From contig NZ_JAFIQY010000039.1 of assembly GCF_022271435.1 (NCBI RefSeq), positions 1 to 64,000 on the forward strand: 64,000 bases of DNA. Direction: 5' to 3'. The notes under the pieces were generated by a model. It was not told where the DNA came from. It worked only from the letters and a program-made list of their open reading frames with translations, and searched no databases. The translations under genes and the position numbers were made by a program. This document shows, one piece after another, positions 24,443-32,509 of this stretch. Each line of letters begins with the position of its first letter. Position 1 is the first letter of the stretch. The stretch is from Streptomyces monomycini. GTDB taxonomy: Bacteria; Actinomycetota; Actinomycetes; Streptomycetales; Streptomycetaceae.

Positions 24443-25596
24443 GCCGGCGGCGCGGCTCCCGGGGGCCGTGTCGTGCCCGTGCGGCGTCGTGCCCGTGCGG
24501 CCTTCGGGCGGTCGCTTCCGTGTGCCCTCGTGGGCGACTGCCGCCGTTCGGCCTTCGGGACGGTCGCTCCTGTCCGGCCTCCGGGGCGATTGATCCTGCG
24601 TGGCCTCCGGTGGGGTCGGGCTGTGTGGCCTTCGGGGCAATCGGTTCTGCGTGGCCTCTGGTGGGGCCTGTGCGGCCTTCGGGGCGGTGCCGGTTGTCCC
24701 TGTGCGGCCTCGGCCTTCGGGACGACCGTTCCTGCGCGGCTTGCGGCTTGCGGCCTGCGGCTTGCGGCCTGCCTCCTGCGGCCTGCGCCTGGTCGTTCGC
24801 GTGTGGTCGTTCGCGTGCGCCCGCTGGGGCGGACGTTCTGGCGTGCTCTCTGGGCGGATCGTTTTCGCGCGCTCTCTGGGCGGACCGTTTCCGAGCGGCG
24901 GGGTGGGCCGCTTCCGCGCGTACTCCGGCCGGCCCGTCTCCGCGTCTCGTCCGGGACCGCCTTGCCCTCAGCCTGCGGGCCGTTCCGTTTCCGCACGTCC
25001 CCTGACTGATCCATTCCCGCAGGCCTCTGGCGTGGCCTTCCCCGCAGCCCTCCAGGCCGTTCCCTTTCCGCGTGCCTCGGGGCCTCGGGGCGGCCTCCCC
25101 GTAGCCCTCCGGGCGTTCCGCTTCCGGGCGTCCTCCGGCTGGACCGTCCCTGCGTGCCTCGGGACGGTCTTTCCCGCAGCCCTCGGTGCCGTTCCGTTTC
25201 CGCCTCCTCCGGCCGTTCCGAGCCCGCGCGCCCTCGGGCCCTCGGGCCTTCACGTGTTCACACGCCTTCCTCAGCGCGGCCCGTTCCTGTGGCATCGCCG
25301 CCCGTGCCATCGCGCCCCCGCCCCCGACGGCGACTTGCCCGTGTCGTGATGGCCTGTCGGCACGGTCCGCGGCACCCGGGCGGCCCGTGGTGACCCGGCC
25401 CTACGGACGGTGGCCACCCCGCGCGCGCCCCGGGGCCGCCCCTTCGTACGGCCTGCGGCCACTCCCCGTACAGGCCCTGGTGGCCCACTCGTACGGTCCG
25501 TGCCGGCCGCCCCGTGCGCCCCTCGTGCGTCGGGCCGCCGGAACGTACCGACCGTTCCGATTGGGCTTTCGGGCCGTCAGCGGGAAGACTGCACCT
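24443..25596. repeat. gene-free block of degenerate 26-bp tandem repeats
   Basis: About 1.15 kb without a believable gene. From about 24490 to 25270 it is made of diverged copies of a roughly 26-bp unit: GGCCTYCGGGG, then a variable middle, then TCCTGYGY. Clear unit starts are 24550, 24576, 24602, 24627 and 24653, and a shifted version (GGGCGGNCCGTTYC) starts at 24827, 24852, 24878 and 24905. Around 24735-24790 shorter GCGGCTTGC/GCGGCCTGC units appear. Because 26 is not a multiple of three the array is not protein-coding, although several frames stay open by composition. The last 300 bp are non-repetitive. Confidence 0.75.
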
Positions 25597-27165
25597 GTGA
25601 CGTCCCGTACTCCGCGCGACTCCCGGCTCCGACTCGTCCCCCGTCAACCGATTGCCGCCGCCCGCCGAGCGGTGAGCACCCGGGCCGCCCGGCCGGCGCC
25701 CCGGCCGCCCCAGGGCACACCGCCGCCCGCGGAACTGGCCCGGCAGGCCCGTGCCGGTCTGGCCGGTGCCGTACGTCTCGCCCGCTGGGCCGACGGCGAG
25801 CACGGCGCGGGCGCCGGGCTGCGGGCCGGCACGGACGGTGCCCTCCCGGCGGACGTCGCCGAACAGGCGGCGGACGACCTGCGGCTGACCCCGGACCAGG
25901 TCCGTACGGACTGGGACCTGGCCCGGCTGGCCGGACTCGTCGAACTGCACGGCGGCGTGGCCCGCCCGGGCTGGCGGCTGCGTGCCTGGGAGCGCGACGA
26001 CACCGCCGCGCTGCGCGGCTGGGTCGCGCTCTTCGACGCCTGGTCGCTGGCGCGCCCCGCGCCCCCCGGCGCCGGGCCGACCGCCGTCGCCGAGGTCGTC
26101 GAGGCCGTGCCGCAGTTGCTGTCCCTGCTGCACCTGTCGGCCGGCCCGGTGCGGCTCCCGGTCCTGCTGGACATGCTGGAACAGCGCGTCGCCGAACTCC
26201 GTACCGAACGCTGCGAGGTGCCGTACGGCCCGGACCGCGCCCCGGACGCGGGACCGGCCCCGGGCACCGCCGCGGGTACGGACCCGGGGGCGGACCCGGA
26301 CCCGGGGGTGACCCCGGACCCGGGGGTGACCCCGGACCCGGGCACAGGCCAGGGCACGGCCCCGGGCACAGCCTCGGGAGCGGCGCGCGGCGGAGCGGCG
26401 GGTGACACCGCGGGGGTGTCACTCGCGGAGCTCCTGGACTGGTCGCTGGAAGGCCTCGCCGCCGTCGGGGCACTCGTCGTGCGCGACGGCGCCAAGACCG
26501 GTGTGCCCGCCGAACGCGAAGCCCTGCTCACCCCCCTCGGCAACTGGTCGGTCTGGGTCAAGCTGGAGCAGATCTGCGTCGCCGCCCAGAGCCCGGCGGG
26601 CAACATCGAGCAGTCCGCCGAGGCGATGCTGCGCGGCTGCGCCCGGCTGACCCCGGGCCCGGCGCGCGCCGAATACCGCGCCTGGCTCGCCGCCCGGTCG
26701 GCGGGCAGCGCCGTCGAGGAACTCCTCGACGTCGCCCGCGGCGAGGACGCGCTGCTGCGCGGCCTCGCCTTCGAGGCCCTGCGCGCCGTCGGCGCGCCCG
26801 CCGAACCGGCCGTACGCGCCGCCGCCGACGAGGCCGCGCTGCGCCCGTACGCCCTGCTCTGGCTGGTCGAGCACGAGGGCGGTGACCCGGAGACCGCGCC
26901 GGACGTGCTCACCCGCGAAGAGTCCACCTGGCTGTGGGTGGACACCGCCGCGGCCGTCGCCGACCACGGCGAGAGCCAGCTGCTGATCCGGCACCTCGAC
27001 TCGGCCGTCCAGGGCTCGGTCCCGCGCCTGCTGGAGGAGGTACGGGCCGTCGGCCACCCGCGCACCGTGCAGGTACTGGTCGCCCTGGCCGCCGCCCACC
27101 CGGACCCGGCCCTCGCCAAGGCCGTCCGCCGCGCCGCCTTCCAGGTGCACACCGGCGGCGCGTGA
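25597..27165 (+). CDS. conserved hypothetical protein with helical repeats
   Basis: 522 residues from the GTG at 25597; the longer open frame runs into the repeat block. Basic N-terminus, then a helical region (residues 45-200), a Gly/Pro linker with three DPGVTPDPG-type repeats (about residues 227-255), and a C-terminal half that looks like short alpha-helical HEAT-like repeats (EDALLRGLAFEALRAVGAPAEP, VGHPRTVQVLVALAAAHPDPALA). No catalytic motif or membrane segment. I do not recognise a named family and cannot assign a function. Confidence 0.7.
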   Translation: MTSRTPRDSRLRLVPRQPIAAARRAVSTRAARPAPRPPQGTPPPAELARQARAGLAGAVRLARWADGEHGAGAGLRAGTDGALPADVAEQAADDLRLTPDQVRTDWDLARLAGLVELHGGVARPGWRLRAWERDDTAALRGWVALFDAWSLARPAPPGAGPTAVAEVVEAVPQLLSLLHLSAGPVRLPVLLDMLEQRVAELRTERCEVPYGPDRAPDAGPAPGTAAGTDPGADPDPGVTPDPGVTPDPGTGQGTAPGTASGAARGGAAGDTAGVSLAELLDWSLEGLAAVGALVVRDGAKTGVPAEREALLTPLGNWSVWVKLEQICVAAQSPAGNIEQSAEAMLRGCARLTPGPARAEYRAWLAARSAGSAVEELLDVARGEDALLRGLAFEALRAVGAPAEPAVRAAADEAALRPYALLWLVEHEGGDPETAPDVLTREESTWLWVDTAAAVADHGESQLLIRHLDSAVQGSVPRLLEEVRAVGHPRTVQVLVALAAAHPDPALAKAVRRAAFQVHTGGA

Positions 27166-27357
27166 CGTCTCCCGGGGGCGGGCGCCCGCCCCCGGAACGG
27201 CACCCGACGGCTCCGCCCCTTTCGCCGACGCGCGATCCCAGGCGAGCGCGCGCCAGCACCCCTTCAGTGCCCTATCAGCTCCTCCTCAACGCTCCCTCAG
27301 CACCTCCCCAGCACCTCCCTCAGCGCCTCCCCGGTGTCCCGAATCCTCAGCCGCCCT

Positions 27358-27792
27358 TCAGGCCTTCGGCACCGCCGGTGCGTACGTGCCGAACGTCCAG
27401 AGATTGCCCTCCAGGTCGCGGGCCGTGTAGTCCCGGGAGCCGTAGTCCTGGTCCGTGAGCGGCAGCGCTATCTCCACCCCGGCCTGCTCGGCCCGGCGGT
27501 GATGCGCGTCCGGGTCCGCGACGGTCACGTACACACCGACCGGGCCGCCGTCGCCCAGTGCCTCCTGGTACGCCCCGCCGACGCTCTTCGAGCCCAGCAT
27601 CACCACACCGTTGCCGAAGGACAGCTCGGCGTGCAGCACGGTGCCGTCCTCGCTCTCGTACAGCGCGCTCCGCGTGAAGCCGAAGGCTTCCGTGAGCTGC
27701 TTGACCGCCGCCTTCGCGTCGCGGTACTGCAACGTCGGGCAGAACGTGGGAGAGCCCGCAGTCCCTGCCGCGCCTGCCGCCACGTCGGTCAT
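27358..27792 (-). CDS. VOC/PhnB-like glyoxalase-fold protein
   Basis: 144 residues: PTFCPTLQYRDAKAAVKQLTEAFGF, LHAELSFGNGVVMLGS and GSRDYTARDLEGNLWTFGTY, the one-domain VOC pattern with the His and Glu metal positions. The ATG at 27792 has AAAGGTG in front; the frame open to 27936 has no better start. Role unknown, often resistance or isomerase-like. Confidence 0.83.
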   Translation of the reverse strand: MTDVAAGAAGTAGSPTFCPTLQYRDAKAAVKQLTEAFGFTRSALYESEDGTVLHAELSFGNGVVMLGSKSVGGAYQEALGDGGPVGVYVTVADPDAHHRRAEQAGVEIALPLTDQDYGSRDYTARDLEGNLWTFGTYAPAVPKA

Positions 27793-27993
27793 GACGATCA
27801 CCTTTCCCATCCTGCGATCAGGTCGTTCCGAGCCCCGCCATGAGACCCACATCACAGTCTGGCACCAGGGTCTGACAACGCCCCCCGAACAGCCTCTGAC
27901 CAGCGCCGCACCGCACCACGCTGCTCCGAGAAGCACCGAACCGCACCGAAGCGCACCGAACCGCTCACCCGCCCGCCCGCCGCTCCGGCGGAC

Positions 27994-28884
27994 TCAGCGG
28001 AACGTGTCGCAGCGCCCGGCGTCCCCCGTGCGGAGCCCGGCCGAGAACCACCGCTGCCGCTGCGCAGCCGACCCGTGCGTCCAGCTCTCCGGGGTGACCC
28101 GGCCCTGGAACCGCTCCTGGATCCGGTCGTCGCCGACCGCGGCCGCCGCGTCGAGCCCGTCCCGTACGTCCGCCTCGGTGAGATCGGTGATCAGCGGCCG
28201 CCCGGTGGTCTCCTCGGGCGTGCCGGTGGCGTGCCGGGCCCACACGCCCGCGTAGCAGTCGGCCTGGAGCTCCACCTTGACGGCGTCGCTGTCCGCGCCG
28301 GGCCGCCCGCCCTGGGACCGGCGCAGCGTGCCCGCCAAGTTCTGCACGTGGTGCCCGTACTCGTGCGCCACCACGTACGCCTGCGCGAACGGCCCGCCCT
28401 CGGCGCCGAACTTCGTCCGCAGCTCGCGGAAGAAGTCCAGGTCCAGGTAGACCTTGCGGTCCCCGGGACAGTAGAACGGCCCGACGGCCGAGGTCGCGGC
28501 CCCGCACGCGGTGTCCGTCCGGCCGGTGAAGAACACTGTCGGCGCCCGTCCGTACGAGGCGCCCCGCCGCCGGAACTCCCGCTGCCAGAAGGACTGGGCG
28601 CTGTTGACGACCGCCACGATCCGGCAGTCCTCCCTGCTGTTGGCGTCCTGCCCGGTCCGGCATTGCTCCTGCACCCGTTCCGACGAGGAAGCGGTGGCTT
28701 GCGGGGGATGGTCCGACTCCGTCAGTCCCAGTTCGTCGGGGCCGATGCCGAAGAACAGGCCGGCGACGAGCGCGATCAGCCCCGCCAGTCCGCCCCCGAC
28801 CGTGGCCCGCCCGCCGGGCAGCCGGCTGCCGCGCCGGTCCTGGACCTGCGAGGTGTCCAGTCCGGCGTCGTCGTCGAACCGCAT
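27994..28884 (-). CDS. neutral zinc metallopeptidase (YpfJ/KPN_02809 family)
   Basis: 296 residues. N-terminal MRFDDDAGLDTSQVQDRRG is typical of the family, followed by one transmembrane helix (about 29-50) and an extracytoplasmic catalytic domain with VVAHEYGHHVQNLAG (HExxH zinc site) and ELQADCYAGVWA holding the third ligand; FFTGRTDTACGAATSAVGPFYCP carries a probable disulfide. Physiological substrate unknown. The ATG at 28884 follows GGAGGGCGG. Confidence 0.92.
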   Translation of the reverse strand: MRFDDDAGLDTSQVQDRRGSRLPGGRATVGGGLAGLIALVAGLFFGIGPDELGLTESDHPPQATASSSERVQEQCRTGQDANSREDCRIVAVVNSAQSFWQREFRRRGASYGRAPTVFFTGRTDTACGAATSAVGPFYCPGDRKVYLDLDFFRELRTKFGAEGGPFAQAYVVAHEYGHHVQNLAGTLRRSQGGRPGADSDAVKVELQADCYAGVWARHATGTPEETTGRPLITDLTEADVRDGLDAAAAVGDDRIQERFQGRVTPESWTHGSAAQRQRWFSAGLRTGDAGRCDTFR

Positions 28885-29130
28885 GGCCGCACCGCCCTCC
28901 GCCATGCCCTCCCGGCGGCGCACACCGCCTCGCCCCATCCAGCCGCGCCCACCGCCGGGCCGCGACCCCGGGCGTCCGAACGGACGAGGGGGAGGGGGAC
29001 GGCAGTCAGGCGGGGCCGGGGGGAGGTGCGCCCCGAGGGCCGGCTCACAGCGGGCCCGTACGGCCGGACCACGACCGCACCGCAACCGGATCACCACCCC
29101 ACCCCGACCGCCCCACCCCGACCGCCTCCC

Positions 29131-29186
29131 GGCCTCCCGGCCTCCCGGCCTCCCGGCCTCCCGGCCTCCCGGCCTCACGGCCTCAC
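29131..29186. repeat. 8-bp tandem repeat run
   Basis: Five perfect GGCCTCCC units (29131-29170) followed by two GGCCTCAC units (29171-29186). An 8-bp unit can vary in copy number by slippage. Confidence 0.9.
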
Positions 29187-29263
29187 CCCGACCGCCCCAC
29201 GGCCCTACCACGACCGGATCCCGGCCCTCCGGCAGCCCGGGAAAACTGCTTGCACGTCACCGC

Positions 29264-29269
29264 TAGACT
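29264..29269 (+). promoter_or_regulatory. -10 box of the ABC-F transcript
   Basis: TAGACT with 7 nt to the ATG at 29277 and no Shine-Dalgarno sequence, so transcription should begin at the leader-peptide start codon. Confidence 0.55.
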
Positions 29270-29276
29270 GGTCCGT

Positions 29277-29300
29277 ATGGCAATTCTCCTCGTGCATTAG
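29277..29300 (+). CDS. seven-residue leader peptide MAILLVH upstream of the ABC-F gene
   Basis: ATG-GCA-ATT-CTC-CTC-GTG-CAT-TAG, placed exactly where a leaderless transcript would start and 123 nt before the ABC-F start. Short leader peptides with stalling-dependent attenuation are known for antibiotic-resistance ABC-F genes of actinomycetes; here the peptide and the hairpin-forming stretch after it (GCACA-GACT-TGTGC near 29336) suggest the same type of control. Inference from position, not proof of translation. Confidence 0.55.
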   Translation: MAILLVH

Positions 29301-29423
29301 ACGGCGCCGGCACGCCGCCCACCGCCGCCCGTCCGCACAGACTTGTGCCGTGTACGGGGCGCGCCGCGCGGCTGTGATCACCCCCGTCCTTTCCGCTGTC
29401 CTCATCTGCCCTGGAGTCTTCCC

Positions 29424-31022
29424 TTGATCACCGCCTCCGGCCTGGAGCTGCGCGCCGGCGCCCGCGTCCTCATCGAGTCCGCCTCCTTCCGTATCGCCAA
29501 GGGCGACCGGATCGGCCTGGTCGGCCGCAACGGAGCGGGCAAGACGACCCTCACCAAGGTCCTGGCGGGCGAGGGCATCCCCGCCGCCGGCACGGTCACC
29601 CGCTCCGGCGACGTCGGCTACCTGCCGCAGGACCCGCGCACCGGCGACCTCGACGTCCTCGCCCGCGACCGCATCCTGTCCGCCCGCGGTCTGGACGAGG
29701 TCCTGCGCAAGATGCGCGAGAACGAGGACCGGATGTCCAACGGCAAGGGCGCCACCCGCGAAAAGGCGATGAAGAAGTACGAGCGCCTGGAGACGGAGTT
29801 CCTGACCAAGGGCGGCTACGCGGCCGAGGCGGAGGCCGCGACCATCGCCGCCAGCCTGGGTCTGCCGGACCGCATCCTCGGCCAGCCCCTGCACACCCTC
29901 TCCGGCGGCCAGCGGCGCCGCGTCGAGCTGGCCCGGATCCTCTTCTCGGACTCCGACACGCTGCTCCTGGACGAGCCGACCAACCACCTCGACGCCGACT
30001 CGATCGTCTGGCTGCGCGACTACCTGAAGAACTACCGCGGCGGCTTCATCGTGATCTCCCACGACGTCGACCTGGTCGAGACCGTGGTGAACAAGGTGTT
30101 CTACCTGGACGCCAACCGCTCCGAGATCGACATCTACAACATGGGCTGGAAGCTCTACCAGCAGCAGCGCGAGGCCGACGAGAAGCGCCGCAAGCGCGAG
30201 CGCGCCAACGCCGAGAAGAAGGCCGCGCAGCTGCACTCGCAGGCCGACAAGATGCGCGCCAAGGCCACCAAGACCGTCGCCGCGCAGAACATGGCCAAGC
30301 GCGCCGACAAGCTGCTCGCCGGGCTGGACGCCAAGCGCGCCTCCGACAAGGTCGCCAAGCTGCGCTTCCCGGACCCCGCGCCCTGCGGCAAGACCCCGCT
30401 GACCGCCGAGGGCCTGTCGAAGTCGTACGGCTCGCTGGAGATCTTCACCGACGTCGACCTGGCCATCGACAAGGGCTCACGGGTCGTCATCCTCGGCCTG
30501 AACGGCGCGGGCAAGACGACGCTGCTGCGGCTGCTGGCGGGGGTGGAGAAGCCGGACACCGGCGAGGTGCGCCCCGGGCACGGCCTGAAGCTGGGCTACT
30601 ACGCCCAGGAGCACGAGACGCTGGACCCGGACCGCACGGTCCTGGAGAACATGCGCTCGGCCGCGCCGGACATGGACCTGGTCGAGATCCGCAAGACGCT
30701 CGGCTCCTTCCTGTTCTCCGGCGACGACGTCGACAAGCCGGCGGGTGTGCTCTCCGGCGGCGAGAAGACCCGGCTGGCGCTGGCCACCCTGGTCGTCTCC
30801 TCCGCCAACGTGCTGCTGCTGGACGAGCCGACCAACAACCTCGACCCGGCCAGCCGCGAGGAGATCCTCGGCGCGCTGCACACCTTCACCGGCGCCGTGG
30901 TGCTGGTCTCCCACGACGAGGGCGCGGTGGACGCCCTCCAGCCGGAGCGCATCATCCTGCTGCCCGACGGTGTCGAGGACCTGTGGGGCCAGGACTACGC
31001 GGACCTCGTCGCGCTGGCCTGA
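29424..31022 (+). CDS. ABC-F family ATPase (ribosome-associated)
   Basis: 532 residues with two ABC domains and no membrane segment. First domain: Walker A GRNGAGKTT, signature LSGGQRRRVELARI, Walker B LLLDEPTNHLD; second: GLNGAGKTT, LSGGEKTRLALA, LLLDEPTNNLD. The interdomain linker (about residues 240-320) is Lys/Arg-rich, the P-site tRNA interaction motif of ABC-F proteins. Starts at TTG 29424 with GGAG upstream, matching the family start ITASGLELRAG. It is likely a housekeeping or antibiotic-protective translation factor of the EttA/Uup/ARE group; which one is not clear. Confidence 0.93.
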   Translation: MITASGLELRAGARVLIESASFRIAKGDRIGLVGRNGAGKTTLTKVLAGEGIPAAGTVTRSGDVGYLPQDPRTGDLDVLARDRILSARGLDEVLRKMRENEDRMSNGKGATREKAMKKYERLETEFLTKGGYAAEAEAATIAASLGLPDRILGQPLHTLSGGQRRRVELARILFSDSDTLLLDEPTNHLDADSIVWLRDYLKNYRGGFIVISHDVDLVETVVNKVFYLDANRSEIDIYNMGWKLYQQQREADEKRRKRERANAEKKAAQLHSQADKMRAKATKTVAAQNMAKRADKLLAGLDAKRASDKVAKLRFPDPAPCGKTPLTAEGLSKSYGSLEIFTDVDLAIDKGSRVVILGLNGAGKTTLLRLLAGVEKPDTGEVRPGHGLKLGYYAQEHETLDPDRTVLENMRSAAPDMDLVEIRKTLGSFLFSGDDVDKPAGVLSGGEKTRLALATLVVSSANVLLLDEPTNNLDPASREEILGALHTFTGAVVLVSHDEGAVDALQPERIILLPDGVEDLWGQDYADLVALA

Positions 31023-31056
31023 GGGCCGCCCGAGGGCCGGGAGGGATCAAGGGCGT

Positions 31057-31085
31057 ATGGATCATTCGGCCGACGGGTGATCCAT
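31057..31085. promoter_or_regulatory. inverted repeat with paired GATC sites
   Basis: ATGGATCA (31057-31064) and TGATCCAT (31078-31085) are perfect 8-bp arms around 13 nt; a third GATC lies at 31045-31048 and TGATCA at 31326-31331. Could be a weak terminator stem or a binding site for Gbn, the GATC-preferring protein encoded just downstream. Confidence 0.45.
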
Positions 31086-31126
31086 CATCTGAGTGAGAGC
31101 GGCTCGTACATCGGCGAGCCTCCCTG

Positions 31127-31157
31127 TGACGGCCGGGCCCCAGGGGCCCGGCCGTCA
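31127..31157 (+). terminator. terminator after the ABC-F gene
   Basis: Perfect 15-bp inverted repeat (TGACGGCCGGGCCCC and complement) with a minimal loop at 31142. Confidence 0.8.
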
Positions 31158-31368
31158 TCATTTCGTACCAGCCCCCTCTGACCTGCTCATTCGCGGCGAA
31201 ACCCGTGGTCGGAGCGGTGAAATTCCTAACGGAACCCCTAATTCCAAGAGTCAATACGGCGCCCGCGACGCCAAACGATGTCCCACGGACCTTGCTGAAT
31301 GGGTGGCCAGGAACGCGGGAAGGGGTGATCATGAGAGTCCAGAGCGCACTTCCCACGAGGAGGCACGG

Positions 31369-31590
31369 GTGGCCGAGACTCTGAAGAAGGGCAGCCGGGT
31401 TACCGGCGCCGCGCGCGAGAAGCTCGCGGCAGACCTGAAGAAGAAGTACGACTCCGGAGCGAGCATCCGGGCGCTGGCCGAAGAGACCGGCCGCTCCTAC
31501 GGGTTCGTGCACCGGATGCTCAGCGAATCCGGTGTGACCCTGCGTGGTCGTGGCGGAGCCACCAGGGGCAAGAAGGCCGCCTCGGCCTGA
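31369..31590 (+). CDS. gbn: GATC-binding nucleoid-associated protein Gbn
   Basis: 73-residue basic helix-turn-helix protein: AREKLAADLKKKYDSGASIRALAEETGRSYGFVHRMLSESGVTLRGR, with Lys-rich ends. As I recall it is nearly identical to SCO1839, described as the GATC-preferring nucleoid protein Gbn of S. coelicolor. The GTG at 31369 has GAGGAGG in front; the longer frame from 31093 is rejected. Expected to bind many sites on the chromosome and affect the timing of development and antibiotic production. Confidence 0.85.
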   Translation: MAETLKKGSRVTGAAREKLAADLKKKYDSGASIRALAEETGRSYGFVHRMLSESGVTLRGRGGATRGKKAASA

Positions 31591-31713
31591 CCGAGGCGTT
31601 CCGCTCCGGGAGCTACGGTGCCACCCGGTCGGTCGAGCAGGCGACCGGGTGGTTACTGTTCAGTCACTTAAGCACGCACACGTGCGGTCGGCTGACTGAC
31701 TCGGAGGCGCTCC

Positions 31714-32493
31714 ATGACCCTGCTCGACAAGGACGGTGTGCGGCTCACCGTGGACGACGTGATCGCCACGGTGACCCTCGCCGGACCGGCCAAACGCAAC
31801 GCGCAGTCGCCCGCCATGTGGCGGGCGCTGGCCGAGGCCGGATCACTGGTGCCGGGAGACGTCCGGATCGTGGTGCTGCGCGGCGAGGGCAAGTCCTTCT
31901 CCGCCGGCCTGGACCGGCAGGCGTTCACGCCCGAAGGCTTCGACGGCGAGCCGTCGTTCCTCGACATGGCACGCGGCCCGGACAGTGAATTGGACGCCAT
32001 CATCGCCGAGTACCAGGAAGCGTTCACCTGGTGGCGGCGGAACGACGTGGTGTCCATCGCCGCTGTCCAGGGCCACGCGATCGGCGCCGGCTTCCAGCTC
32101 GCACTCGCCTGCGACCTGCGGGTGTGCGCCGACGACGCGCAGTTCGCCATGCGGGAGACCAGCCTCGGACTGGTGCCGGACCTGACCGGCACCCACCCCC
32201 TGGTCGCCCTGGTCGGCTACGCCCGCGCGCTGGAGATCTGCGCCACCGGCCGCTTCGTCCACGCCGACGAGGCCGAACGCATCGGCCTGGCCAACCTCGT
32301 GGTGCCCGCCGCCGACCTGGACGGTGCCGTCGCCGACCTGGCGGGAGCCCTCGTCGCCGCGCCGCGGGACGCCGTCATCGAGACCAAGGCCCTGCTCATG
32401 GGCGCCGCCTCCCGTACGTACGAGGAGCAGCGCGCCGCCGAACGCGCCGCGCAGGCACGACGGCTGCGCGACCTGGCGGGCCTGGGCGAGTAG
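31714..32493 (+). CDS. enoyl-CoA hydratase/isomerase family protein
   Basis: 259-residue crotonase-fold protein. Oxyanion-hole segments GKSFSAGLDRQAF and GHAIGAGFQLALACDLRV, then MRETSLGLVPDLTGTHPLVALVGYARALE. The Glu pair of true hydratases is not obvious: the second position reads SLGLVPDLTG, with Asp instead of Glu, so it may be an isomerase or hydrolase of acyl-CoA. ATG preceded by GGAGG. Confidence 0.85.
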   Translation: MTLLDKDGVRLTVDDVIATVTLAGPAKRNAQSPAMWRALAEAGSLVPGDVRIVVLRGEGKSFSAGLDRQAFTPEGFDGEPSFLDMARGPDSELDAIIAEYQEAFTWWRRNDVVSIAAVQGHAIGAGFQLALACDLRVCADDAQFAMRETSLGLVPDLTGTHPLVALVGYARALEICATGRFVHADEAERIGLANLVVPAADLDGAVADLAGALVAAPRDAVIETKALLMGAASRTYEEQRAAERAAQARRLRDLAGLGE

Positions 32494-32509
32494 CCGCGCG
32501 CCGCGCGGC

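Larger units (their letters stand above)
28885..29276. other. intergenic region upstream of the ABC-F leader
   Basis: About 390 bp without a gene. Mostly GC-rich and proline-codon-like; holds an 8-bp repeat run at 29131-29186 and, at its end, the candidate -10 box TAGACT for the leader peptide. Confidence 0.65.
31023..31368. other. intergenic region between ABC-F and gbn
   Basis: 346 bp. It holds the GATC-containing inverted repeat (31057-31085), the terminator of the ABC-F transcript (31127-31157), and then an AT-richer stretch (31180-31260) suitable for the gbn promoter. No gene seen. Confidence 0.7.

Noticed and set aside
24490..25270. CRISPR array
   Set aside because: The copies are contiguous and all diverged, with no unique spacers between conserved repeats and no cas genes in the window.
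24435..25310. Long open frames on both strands over the repeat block (for example 291 codons on the minus strand)
   Set aside because: Arg/Pro/Gly-rich translation without any family similarity, no ribosome-binding site, and the 26-bp period shifts frame at each unit; the frames are a by-product of high GC.
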